NCBI RefSeq assembly: GCF_001540865.1
Contig: NC_033627.1
Coordinates: forward strand, 1,808,432 to 1,872,431
DNA from: Ananas comosus
Lineage: Eukaryota > Streptophyta > Magnoliopsida > Poales > Bromeliaceae
Direction: 5' to 3'
DNA length: 64,000 nt
Numbering within the stretch: position 1 is the first letter of the stretch; each line of letters opens with the position of its first letter. Below the pieces are notes generated by a model. That model saw only the letters and a program-made list of their open reading frames with translations, made no database searches and was not told the DNA's origin. Both the position numbers and the translations under genes were made by a program. Below, piece after piece: positions 11,836 through 23,208 of the stretch.

Positions 11836-11838
<3 letters not shown>

Positions 11839-11874
<36 letters not shown>
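11839..11874 (+). repeat. (GA)18 microsatellite in psbR 5' leader
   Basis: Eighteen perfect GA units ending 22 bases before the psbR start codon. They lie downstream of the TATA box, so they are probably in the mRNA leader. The number of units equals that of the tract in front of GHR1. Confidence 0.9.
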
Positions 11875-11876
<2 letters not shown>

Positions 11877-11896
11877 CATCAAGGGAGTTAAACCAA

Positions 11897-13251
11897 ATGG
11901 CTGTAGCCTCTGTTATGTCCTCTGTTGCATTGAAACAATATACTATACTAGTGGAGAGATCAGAAGTTAGAGGCTTCCCTTCACTAGCAAGAACCACTTC
12001 TCTGAGAGTAAAGGCTAGCAGTGGCAAGAAGATCAAGACCTCTAAACCTTATGGTTAGTAATTTAGTATTGACAGGGAATATATCTACAAACTATCATAT
12101 GTATGAAAAAATAGAAAATATTGATCGTAAAAAATACTGTCACATGTATGATAAGAAAAAGTGAAGAGAGAAACATATATAGATAGTTAAATCAATAATA
12201 AATGGTAAACTAGATCTCATTGGCAACAACAGTAGAGTAACGAATCTAAGGCTAAAAGCTGAATTGCATCCAAGAACAGCAAGAGTCATCTGCACATTAT
12301 TCTGACAGAAAAATAGCATAATAACAGGGCTCATACAATTTTTCAGTAGATATTTTATCCTAAATCATATTTCTTTTTCTCTTCCTGTACTCGTTTCCTG
12401 CTCTTATAGTAAAATTATCATAATTCCTAGGTCCTGGAGGAGGATTGAACTTGAAAAACGGCATTGATGCATCTGGAAGGAAGGCCAAGGTCAGACTTGC
12501 ACCTGTATACACACAACAGCGCGCCCCCCTTCTCTCTCTGCTGATATTGTGAATCAACTACATAGCCATGCATGTTTTTTTCCAAGGTACTAGCAAAATT
12601 TAAAGTATTACATTGTTTACATCTCTGCAGGGAAAGGGTGTTTATCAATTTGTTAACAAGTATGGAGCAAACGTCGACGGTTACAGGTAGGAACTTAACA
12701 TCAGATTTAAAGTAAAGTAATTATTGCTATCATTGGGTTAGCTGTACTTCGGAGCATCTACAACCGTACAAGCAGTGTAAGGATGCAGAATTTTCTTTCA
12801 GTTTCAAAACAAACTATTGAAGTTCTAAACAGATCTTTCGTAAGCAGGAAAACGGAGCTCTGGCTTATCAACATATTCTGCAAACATATCAATCTATTCA
12901 ACTTGTCTTAATACCTTTATCAGATAATTTACATTCTTTGTAACTTGCAGCCCAATATATACACCAGAAGAATGGTCTCCAAGTGGTGATGTCTATGTCG
13001 GAGGTAAGCACTAACAGAACATGCAAGAGGATAAACATAGTACTATGCAAAACAAACTACCCAAAATAAGAGAACTTAGTTAACTCTACCTGATAATATA
13101 CGAAATTTGACTTTGCACTTCTTGAATCTAATGCTGGCATAACGGGGTGGTTGCAGGAAAAACCGGACTGCTCATCTGGGCTATAACTCTTGCTGGACTT
13201 CTAGGTGGGGGAGCTCTTCTTGTATATAACACAAGTGCCTTGGCTCAATAG
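11897..13251 (+). CDS. psbR: Photosystem II 10 kDa polypeptide PsbR
   Basis: Nuclear gene for the 10-kDa subunit of photosystem II, a thylakoid protein near the oxygen-evolving complex that helps PsbP/PsbQ assembly. Coding exons are 11897-12053, 12431-12489, 12631-12686, 12951-13003 and 13157-13251; all introns are GT..AG and the joined frame is 139 residues, matching the family's usual 140. The first 40 or so residues ([14 protein letters not shown]..) form a chloroplast transit peptide rich in Ser/Ala/Arg. The mature part shows the invariant [20 protein letters not shown], then [36 protein letters not shown] and a single C-terminal membrane helix (about 113-134) before NTSALAQ. The start is the first ATG after the TATA box and GA tract. 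Identification is secure. Confidence 0.97.
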
Positions 13252-14714
13252 ACTTGTAGCTCATATTGCCTAATGGTCCCCTTCCTACCTCTAATTACTA
13301 TCGCTCTACAAGGCGTTAAAACTAGTTCTGGTGTTCATGGGCACATAACATAAGTAGTGGTAATGTAGCTTTCAATTGATTTTATACAGAGTACAGTTAA
13401 TGAAGTCTAGTCTACATGTAGAACTATAATTTCGACAAGTACGTTTGTTATCAATTTAAGTTACTCAAGATGTCTACATTGCAGTCTTTTTTTCTTTTTT
13501 TAAAGATGTCTACATGGATAATACTTCTGGTTTTTAAAACGGTTGCGATCCACAGATTGAAATACTCAAGCATCTAAATTGAAGCCACTCATCACAACAG
13601 ATGAAAACGAAAAGTACAATTGAATAGTAAATATGCTACAAATTAGGGCACAAATGCACCATGATGATTTGATGCTATCAAATAACCATGCCATGAAATG
13701 AGAAGTAAACCACAAATTAAGAATCAGAAGATTACTATGCAAATGACTTAAACATAACTAGTCATGACAACATTTTTGTCACAAAAAAAAAGAAAACAAA
13801 TGGCATCTAAAACATTTTCTAAGGCTGTAAACAAAGGATTTGCTATTACACAAGAAGATTTGAAAGGAACATAATACAATGGTGAAATATTTGCTACAAA
13901 ATAGATTGTTATAAGTAAATATCGGTATTTTGGACATCCAAATGAAATTCTAGCAAGATGCTGTCAATATATTGAAAAAGAAGTGGTGAGATAAAATTAA
14001 TGAAAAAGAAAGGAACACTCACACATAAGCAAGCATGCATTTAGAAAATCACATAAACTTTAAGAAAGCAAGTCGGTGTGCAATAGCTAGCACTTGTGTG
14101 TGCACACATTTGCACTAGTTGCAACAGAAACTTCAATCAAAGTACAGTGACTTAAAGGCTTTCTATGCTCAAGTCCAATTTCCTAGACAATTCTTCCAAC
14201 ATATATGTGATTGTTAAAGAATTGATTCACAAATATCTGCTAAATAAATGCTGGAAAAATAAGAAATAAGCAACTAGCTGCTTGTGTTAGCCAGTTCAAA
14301 ATAAGAAAGGAAAAAGCCTCTAACCAAAGTGTAGTCGTCATAGTTCCTTGAAGCTCCACAAGTCCACATTGGCTACACAAGAACATAGCTCCACGAGAAT
14401 GTTTAGTAATTAATGAAATGGAATCCTGGTCAAACTACTAAAATTTGAAACATAAAGCAGAACAATTTATACTGCTAAACAAATTCAATTTGTACACAAT
14501 GGTTATTGGCCCAAACTTCTCAGTACAAAAAGAAGATTAAACAAAGACAAATTCATACAGCTTCTGAAAAGTATGCATTATTCAAAGTAACACTAGATAC
14601 AGGCTCCATTTATTTAAGTCATACTAAGCAACCTTGCACAAATTATAGACACTTAGAGTAGCAAACTAACCATATTATAAAGACACGAGCTGGACAATGA
14701 CCCATTATACTATC
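13252..14714. other. Intergenic between psbR and the GGP-like gene
   Basis: Holds the psbR 3' untranslated region (about 13252-13450) and the end of the convergent GGP-like transcript. It is AT-rich with A-runs, and I see no further gene or clear element. Confidence 0.6.
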
Positions 14715-17700
14715 TCAATCAACGAGATTAACTGCAATACTGAAACAAACATGCTTGAAGGCTTTGAAGCTGCCATCATCAAGTGAGACAGAGGCCAAAT
14801 GTTTCGATATTTCTGTCTCAGAGATATTTTCATAGTTAGCTTCATTGTTGCAAACAAAGTAGCCACCACATTCCCATGGAAAAAGCTGACACTCCATTGT
14901 CACATTTTTGACCTGGAATACACATAGAGAGAAATTACCACCCCAAATAAATGTGACATAAAACAAAGATATGATATCGTACGTAATAAAAGCAGATTAA
15001 GGATGAGTAAGTCTATAGATTCAACAAGCACTTTACCTGAGGAAACAAGTATATCTTTGTGCCACAATCGGTAATCAGCAAATTAAATGCAGTATTCTGA
15101 CTGTGTAAGGTGGAGCAGATTTTTGTCACTAGAGCGACTAGCGACTTCAAATTCTTGCTCATGAACACCAAAGTTTTAAGAGGATAGTCCATGACTTCAC
15201 AAATTTGGGTGTCTGTTATGAGCACATCCTCATATGCAGAGATGGTAGGGAAAAGCTCCACAGGTAAAGGGTTTGCAAAGTAATTGGCCTGTGACATACA
15301 TAGAATAAACATGTCAATGCAGTTTTTTCTTATTGTGTTAATGCATTGAAGATATATGGTCAAAACCATTTCAAGTGCGTTGGCATGATGCTTACAACTA
15401 AGGCGACGAAGAGAAGCTGTAGACTACATATTTGACATATGATTTTATTCACCTGACTAGTTACAGAACTACAAAGATAAATGATCCAGAAACATCTTCA
15501 AGTAGTGAAATAAGCAAAGTTTCACACTACTAACGAACGTCCCATAGCATAAATAAATGGCATTTTTTTTTCCTCAAGGACAAAACTTAACTAATTTGAG
15601 GACTCTGTATCATACACTGATTGTAATATAATAATTCACACCAAAAAGCAAATAAATAGGCAAGGAATCCCTTCAAAAAATGGCCATTTACTTCAAAAAG
15701 CCTTACAAGACTCCAAGTAACAAACCTCATCAAGGAAATTATCGGGCAGATTAGTATTTAGTTAAAGAATAAAGAAAATCCAGGAAATGCTTCATCGGGA
15801 ACACCCAAATGAGTACTCAGAAAATCAAGCTGCCTCAGTAGAATCATACTTATAAGATGATAACAATCATTATAGAAAGCATGCCGGTTAAGAGCAAATG
15901 CTCAAGAAAGATACCTATCTCATGGACAAAAAGAAATGGATAGTAAATTGATTCGAAATCTACAGAAAAAGAGGTTAAGCATGCTTTTCAGAGAAATGAA
16001 ACTCCGAAAGATTGTAAGGCATGATTACATACGAATTGAGGTTTGGAGGTGCTTAAAAGATGTTCAAAGAATTTAGACCAAATTTATTATCTACCTCATT
16101 TCCTTTAAAACAACAAAGTGAATTTGGTTTCCAATCCACCATTGTTGCATCTTTGTCATCCCAAAGCGAACGTAATAATGAAAGAAATGTTGCAGACAAA
16201 GAAAAAAAAAAACATTATTGTTTCATAATCTATGTGATTGCATGCCCTCTACTCATATTCGTAAAACAAAAACAACATAAGAAAACGATAGGTTGTCAAC
16301 TTCACTGATGTGATCAATGTTTGGTCAGAGGACTCCTGATACAAAACCTGTGGTTTATAATGACCACAAGAAGTGAACACATTTAAAACCACTACCGATT
16401 AAGCTCAAATAAGCCCATGTGAAACAATCTGATATCAACGTAGGAAAAATATAGTTGAGACAACTTCAAAATTGTAAACCTTAAAATATAAAAGATAGCT
16501 AGAAGACCTGTGGAACTCATAAAGTAGGAGGTTTGCGTTAGAGAGCACTCCAATTTTTAATTTACATCCACAAATATATTGTATGTCATATTTTTCAAGA
16601 AATCTTTCAAAATTCTTGCCCATTAACCCATCACAATCATCTAACATCATCACTCTTTAACTTTCCCACATAGTTATAGTTATTTGAGCTACCCTAAAAT
16701 TCCTCTGCAGCATGCAATTTATTCTATTTCACTCATACCCATCATCTAGGATTATGTGTAGGCATGTAGGCATGTCGCCTCTGTTAAGGCCATAAGACAG
16801 ACTCCTTAATTTCCTAAAAATATGATATTGAGACATGCAAACATTTGCAACCATCACTCAAAACGAAGGAGCTGAAATTCAAAGATAAGATACCTAGGCC
16901 TCACTAAAAAAGCATAATCAGGACAAAAAAAAAAAAACTCCGGTCTAACATGACAGTTGTCAAGCTCTCCAAACAAAGTCTCTCTACTTGGAACCAGTTG
17001 TTAAAAAGGCTTATGCTTATGACATCCATATATGAAATTAAGGAGAAAAGTTTAATAGACTGAGATATGGATATGATTTGCGCGCTGTACAAAAAATTAA
17101 AAATGTCAGCAAGACTACCTGAAAATGTATATGACCAGAAGTTGTAGAGGCATTGTCAAGGAAAACTCGAAATGAGGAATTATTAACTTCAACAGCAATC
17201 TGTGTGACTAATCCTAATATCTTTCGGTCCCAAAACAGCGGTAGCTGGTGGCTAACATAAGGCACCAAGTAGACATGACCGTACTCAACAGGATTCCCCT
17301 TAGACAAAAAGACATGGACCAATCATAACCACAACTCAAAAGGTATTCTGCACATAGTTTAAGTTTAATTTGTATGAACTGGAGATTCATACTTACATTA
17401 GCAATGATCAGAACTCCATCTTTAGGTAGCACCGTCAAAGGTAGCAGCTCAGAGCTCTCCTTTTCTCCCTGGCAAACACAGAAGAGTATTTCCTCTTTGC
17501 AATTTTTCATGTAGTTTGACTTCATAAATCTCAACGGTTCAAGGAAGTTGTTCTCAAATTCCTTAAGAAATTGTGCATTCCATCTGTTATTCAATTGGAC
17601 AATAAACTTCTTTCTACCACTGATAACCTGCAGAGCGACAGTCATTCGGAGAATGTGCTAAAAGCCTAAAAACTAAACTGGAAGACTGATTGCATCAATT

Positions 17701-18359
17701 AAAAGCCTTGAAAATGCACCTTAAATTCGCAGGCAGTGACATCGTATTCAAGCTGACCCCTCCAAGCATGATATTCCCACTATGATTGTAAAGTAGAAGA
17801 TTACATTAAAATCCAAAAGCAATCAGAAATAGATCCCAATTCTAGAAAGTTATCAACCTGAGAGAGGAGGAAAGTGTCCAGTAAACTCTGACTATCCTCA
17901 GCAGTGAAGGAACCTCCGCAAGCATCATTGTCCTTCGGAATAACACCAAGGCTGTAAAGATGTGTCTTGATACCTGAAAATTTCACAATGCCCCAAAGCA
18001 AGAATCAGACAAGACGCAATTTGAGCTTGACTTCCTTTCTTGTTTTCTTTTTTTTATATAAATCTTTTCAGCCATTTTCAAACTGTCACAACACATTGCA
18101 GGATCCAATTTGGTTCAAGTTTATATGACCATGACCATTGCATAGCAAGCACGAAAAATATATATGAGATGAAAATTCGCTACTAGTTAAAAGCTATAAG
18201 ACTACATATGAGTGATAATATTCATTAACATTTAGTAAAATAAATAAAGAATAGGGAAGACAAACCTTTTGGAGGCACTTGGTCGCCTTTAGACTGCTCT
18301 GAGCTAGAATTCTGCCTCAGAAAAGGGTATTCACCCTCAACCTGTGTGACTGACACCAT
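14715..18359 (-). CDS. GDP-L-galactose phosphorylase-family protein (VTC2-like paralog)
   Basis: Member of the HIT/GalT-type GDP-L-galactose phosphorylase family, which converts GDP-L-galactose to L-galactose-1-phosphate in ascorbate synthesis. Coding exons on the minus strand are 18359-18266, 17973-17858, 17779-17720, 17627-17397, 17298-17119, 15288-15037 and 14912-14715. Their phases fit throughout and give 376 residues. Family marks include LEYDVTACEFKVISGRKKF (about 81-99), NPVEYGHVYLVP (about 169-180), the HIT-type HIHFQ at 223-227, NPLPVELFPT, and the C-terminal AFNLLITDCGTKIYLFPQ. The protein is shorter than VTC2 (about 440) and lacks its N-terminal GRNCLGACCLNGARLPLY segment, starting MVSVTQVEGEYPF instead. 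It may be a divergent paralog with altered activity. A non-coding first exon is likely near 19640-19700. Family assignment is firm; substrate is not. Confidence 0.85.
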
Positions 18360-19860
18360 ATTTTATGACACTTAATAGACCAACTAAAGGAAAAAACTAT
18401 AATACTGAAGCCTGATCAGACTTCAGCACCGCCACCAGCAAGGAAAGTCAGATCAGAAGGATGCCCTCCGGCAGAAGGTAGGGCACCCCGACCTCCGTGG
18501 AAAGAAGGGGACGCAAGGAGAAACTTAGGAAAACCCTGAGAACATTTTCTTCCCCTTCTAATTAGAACGCGGGTTTCTTTGCTCGAAGCCGTGGTTGGAT
18601 TGCTGAAGCCAGCCCTAATCGGACCAGCAATTTCTTCAAAGAACCAGCGAAGTCACAAGAAACTCTGCGTCCCCAGAAGATATAAGCCGGTAATCAACAA
18701 AAAGACCTGATGATTAACAGGACAAGAAAAGAATTATATTCCTGTTAGCAACGCAAAATTCAAATGATATCCCAAAATTACGTGAAATGCCATATATGTT
18801 TGTTCAATCTCTTTCTTCTTCTTTTTTTCCTTTCAAATAAAAATTTAGGTTCAAAACCAACTATAAGTCCATCAACAACAAGAAACCAAATTATCCAGAG
18901 GTTTCGATTTAAGCAAATTAAAACCCTAATTCAGGAAATTATTGCACAAGAACACAACAATTATGTTTAAAACCAATATTAATTATTAGGTATTCACCAG
19001 TCCCCATTAACCAACAACAAACCAAATGTAATCCGGCAGAGAATGAATAAACCATCACTTTTCAGGACCCAAAATTCACCATACAATGTAAAGAAAGTGA
19101 CCATTCTTATAAACAAAAAACCAGATCTAACTCAGGGGAAACCGTAATTTGTTAACCAAAGAAAACTCATAAACTAAAAGAACCCGATCAAAGAATGTTA
19201 TACATTTCGGCAACCAAGCCAAACTGAAATTCTGAAAAGAACATCTCCAAATAATGCACAATGCCGCACAAAATTTTCCACTTCCGCAGGACATTAAAAT
19301 TTCTAAACAGAAATGCAAGCCCATCGACAACACACAACATTACGCAAACATTATAACCATCAAGAACCTCAAATTTCTCCGCTAAAAATAAACATAACAC
19401 ATCTTGGAAACCCTAACTCACGAAATTACCACACAAGTACACAACAAGACGAAATCCGAAGCAATCCATTAGAGATCGATCTAATGCAACTCCAAAACCC
19501 AAAAGAAAACAACGAGATACATCACACATCACAATAAATCGACGATTCTTGTCAGAAAAAAAAACATTAAAGCCCAGATCGGGAGAGAGATAGCACAATC
19601 GAATCACCGCAACAAAGGGGAATCGAAGAACAGGGGCAAGGGAAGATGATACCGCTAGGGTTTCTTCGGAGGAAGCGGGAGGAGCTGTGTTCTCTTTTTT
19701 TATCCTCTCGTCTTCTCTGTCTCTCTCTCTCTCTCTCTCTCTTCCTCGGGAGGGGAAAAGGAAACGGGAAACGGAAACGGAAACGGAAACGAAGAAGATC
19801 GTGTGATGTTACGTTGCCGCAGAGGCACAGCAAAGTATTAAAGGGAGCGTTTTATGATGA
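18360..19860 (-). promoter_or_regulatory. Probable 5' leader intron and promoter of the GGP-like gene
   Basis: No coding frame is supported. On the minus strand the likely leader exon lies around 19560-19690 (AAACCCTAGCGG near 19650), preceded by a (CT)n/(GA)n tract at 19720-19742 and a GGAAAC hexamer repeat at about 19758-19790. A GC-richer island at about 18410-18680 inside the presumed leader intron has no recognisable protein in either strand and may be an inserted fragment. Confidence 0.4.
19758..19790. repeat. (GGAAAC)n short tandem repeat
   Basis: About five units of GGAAAC/GGGAAAC just upstream of the GGP-like leader, next to a (CT)n tract. Simple repeat. Confidence 0.8.
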
Positions 19861-20071
19861 TCCCCTGATATTTATAGCCGTACAACGCGGTATATGCTCC
19901 CTGGGGAACGTTCCGATTTCCCAGCAAACTACAACGATATTTTAGATTTTTTAAGAAAACATATTTTACTGAAAATTTAAAAATAAAATTTTTTATTGGT
20001 AGTAGATAATTTTGAAGCAGAAGTCCCACATCATCTGATCATACGTCCAATCGCACAACTTAACGTTATAT

Positions 20072-20290
20072 ACTAACGCTTAGTTTGGTATTGAAATCCG
20101 TTTGACGCCATTAGATAAAATAAAGTTAAGGTAAAAATATATAAAGATATATTTCTGTGTTCTTCGATAAAACCATAAAAAATATACCGTAATCGACTCA
20201 TCGTGATATACGGAATGTAATATTACTTACGAAAATAAATATAATATTTTTTTATCGTATTTTCTCACCGCACGTAATGCAATCTCCTTT
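20072..20290. mobile_element. Decayed MITE related to the foldback at 32385
   Basis: The phrase CTTAGTTTGGTATTGARA followed by TAGATAAAATA, RTATWTTTCTGYGTTCTTC and AAAAATATACCGTAA matches one arm and core of the element at 32385-32560. The opposite arm is not recognisable here. Superfamily unknown. Confidence 0.4.
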
Positions 20291-20691
20291 TTGTAGTTCC
20301 TACCTCTCGAATAACTCCTTGCATATTTTGTCTCTATTGGTAACTTTCAAAGCCCTGAAATTTCGGATTCAAGAGATGGCCACTTTCTTATTAGCCAGCT
20401 AGTGAAATAAATGTGCTCATTGCTTCAATTTTTTGGTTTGAACATTAAATATTTTAATTAATTTAATTAAAATTTGTAATTAAATTTATTAATAAGAGTA
20501 TCAAATTTTAAGTATTTTTAGTAAATAAAAAATATTTAATCAAGAATTTAGGTGTCGTGGTACGGAATCGTACCGAAAACTTACTGGCATGGTACTGCAC
20601 AATGCGTGTCGGCCCGTGCTTCGGGCTATACCGATATATGTCGGTTTAAAAAAACATATGTGTGTCGACACGTAATAGTATAAAATATTTA

Positions 20692-21456
20692 GAGTTAATT
20701 TCATACGCGTCCCTACAAATATAGTGAATTACAGATATATCTTTACAAAGTTCAATTTTCACATCTTATCTTTGCAAAAGCCCTAATGTTTTCACATATG
20801 TCCATCTAGTTAGCATCCGTTAGACAATTGTTAATTTTTTAACAGTAAAGTTGTAAAATGACATTTTTGCCCTTGCCCTCTTCCTCTTCCTCTTTCTCTT
20901 TGTCTTCTTCTTCTTCTTTAGGCTGCGGGAGCGAACGGCGGCGACGGCAACGTTGCGGAGCTTGTCGGGGTTACAGCCAACGAGAACGAGAAAGAGGTGG
21001 AAGGCGAAGGCGCAGCCAATGCCGTCCGAGGTGCCTGTGACGATGGCCCACGCGGGCACCACGACGACCGCGACAATGACAACTCCATTCTCTCTTTCTT
21101 TCTCCACTCGTCTGTCCTCTCTCTCTCTTTTTCTTTATTATTATTATTATATATTAGAAAGAGGAAGAGGAAGGGGAAGAGAATGAATAAGAGGAAGAGG
21201 AAGGGGAAGAGAATGAAGAAGAGGAAGAAGAAGAGAAAAGGGAAGAGGAAGAAGGGTAAAAATGCTATTTTACCTTATTAACTGATTATGGTTAAGTATT
21301 TTAACTGTGGTTAACGAAATTTCTTTAACTGATGCTAACGGCAGGAACATATCTGAATACATTAGGACTTTTGTAGGGATAACTTATGAAAGTTGAACTT
21401 TGTAGGAATATATCTATAATTCACTATATTTGTAGGGACCTGTATGAAATTAACCC
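20692..21456. mobile_element. Pack-MULE: Mutator-type element carrying a host gene fragment
   Basis: A 765-bp element with terminal inverted repeats of roughly 200 bp. The left end is GAGTTAATTTCATACGCGTC and the right end, reverse-complemented, GGGTTAATTTCATACAGGTC, both continuing CCTACAAATATAGTGAATTA. A perfect 9-bp target duplication AAATATTTA flanks it at 20683-20691 and 21457-21465. Long TIRs plus a 9-bp duplication are diagnostic of the Mutator superfamily. There is no transposase. The GC-rich centre contains a 3-ketoacyl-CoA reductase fragment, flanked by CTTCCTCTTC-type repeats that belong to the inner TIRs. Confidence 0.88.
20915..21056 (-). pseudogene. Captured fragment of a very-long-chain 3-oxoacyl-CoA reductase (KCR) gene
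   Basis: Minus-strand reading gives PAWAIVTGTSDGIGCAFAFH then LFLVLVGCNPDKLRNVAVA. This is the NAD(P)-binding TGxxxGIG region of the endoplasmic-reticulum 3-ketoacyl-CoA reductase family of fatty-acid elongation, about 48 residues out of about 320. Relative to the family, a few residues are missing between AFAFxL and LVLVG, and the conserved Arg after LVLVG is Cys. Both ends run into transposon repeats. It is a gene fragment inside the Pack-MULE, not a working enzyme. Confidence 0.8.
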
Positions 21457-21465
21457 AAATATTTA

Positions 21466-23208
21466 TTTTCTTTAGCAACAAAATATGTCAATTATTTAGT
21501 ATATATTTTTATTAAAATTTTAAATTTTATTTAAAAAAAGTTATTTAGTAATTTTAAAAATAGAGGATTTTGAATTATGCTATGGGCACAACGGCACGGG
21601 AACTTACTTAGATCTTTGCATTTAATATGTCATATGTTATAATTACTATATTTAATAAAATTTTAGGTGGCAGATTTCAAATTATAGTTGAGGAGTCCCG
21701 GAGAAATTCCCTCTCCACAAAAATAACAAAAAAGGTAAAAACAAAAAAGTTGACCAACCTTTGGAGTAAATGACGTGCGCGCTGACGCCGGTTCGGGACG
21801 AAGTTAACAGGAGCTAATCACTTTGCGGATTGCACCCAATCTCGATCGTCCACTTCAACTGCAGAGTGGACGGCCGTGATTTACTGATCAGCTCTTATTC
21901 GGATACGTGATAGTGATACTGATGCACGCTCCGTAAACACATTTACTTACTTAATCACATGAGGGAATCTTCTGTGCTTCGTTTGGTTTAGAAAAAAAGA
22001 GTAAAAACTGTCTATTTTGGAGATAGGTACAAGTTTAGATATAAACTTAAAATAAATAATTTTATAATTGGATAAAGATTGAATAATTTTTTTAAATTAA
22101 AAAATAGCGTTTGAATAGGTAGGATGGAATAAAAAAAATAATAGATAGTTATAAATAGAAAATAATAATATTTTTTATATTTAAATTTAAATTTTTAAAT
22201 TTTATATTTTAAATTTTAAATTTAAATATATGTTTTTAAAAATTAAAATATTCAAAATAAAATTCAAAATTTGAAATCTCAAATTCAAAAATTTAAAATT
22301 CTAAAATTTGAAATTTAAGATTAAGTTTAAATTTAAAAATATCAAATTTAAAATTTAAAATTTTAAAAATTAAAAATAATAATTTAAATTTTAAATTTTA
22401 GAATTTAAAATTATAAATATTAATTTTAAGATTACAAATTATTAAATTTTATAAAAAATTTAAATTATAAAAATAGCGAACACAAAATAAACAAACCACA
22501 AACAAAAAATAAAAAAAACATAGATTTACATGAAAAACTTTTTTTTAGGGAAAAGAGCTTCACTATCGAGCGAAAAACAAAATACAAAGTTCAGAATACA
22601 ATCAATCTGTCGCCTTTGGAACAAAATGAAGAAGCAAATTCTTAACAGATTTATACCCCATTCATTTTTCCTCCACAAATTTATTTTTCAAATTAGTTGC
22701 ATCGCATAACTGTCGGCGGGTCGGAGTCCAAAACCTGAAGTCCATTACACATCTAACAGGAAAAAATTCGTACAAAGCCTCGACAATAATATGGATTGCA
22801 TGCATTTGCGACAAATCATGTCACCTGCTGCTCTGACAACAAAAATTATAATTTACTCCAATCATTGCAGCAGAGTATTCAAGTCGAGTACGAATTAAGA
22901 GATACAATTCAATTGTAAAATTTACACGGAAATAACTAAGAAAAAAAAAGTAGAATAAATAGCATCGAAGATCTATCTATTTGCAGACCAAGCACAAATG
23001 ATAATTATCGAAGAGATTGTAGGAACTCAGCAAATAAATAAACAAATGATACAATAATAAATGAATATATTGGGTGAAATTAAAATGAAATTTGCATTAC
23101 ATGCCGAGTGCGCGGATATAAACTACACAGAAACTAATCTGCATGCTTGCAGCATCACCTCCTCCATTTCTACTCAGACGCGAGGAACTGACAAAGCCAA
23201 GCTCTTAA
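21466..23208. other. Intergenic, AT-rich, with an AAATTT-type low-complexity block
   Basis: About 22165-22470 is almost wholly A/T in short AAATTTAAA-like words, resembling the filler of the element at 51547-52947. About 21770-21910 is GC-richer (GACGTGCGCGCTGACG) without a coding frame. The right end holds the 3' untranslated region of the CrRLK1L gene. No gene seen. Confidence 0.6.

Noticed and set aside
11713..11970. Frame starting upstream of psbR and reading through the GA tract
   Set aside because: Different frame from PsbR; encodes Glu-Arg repeats from (GA)n.
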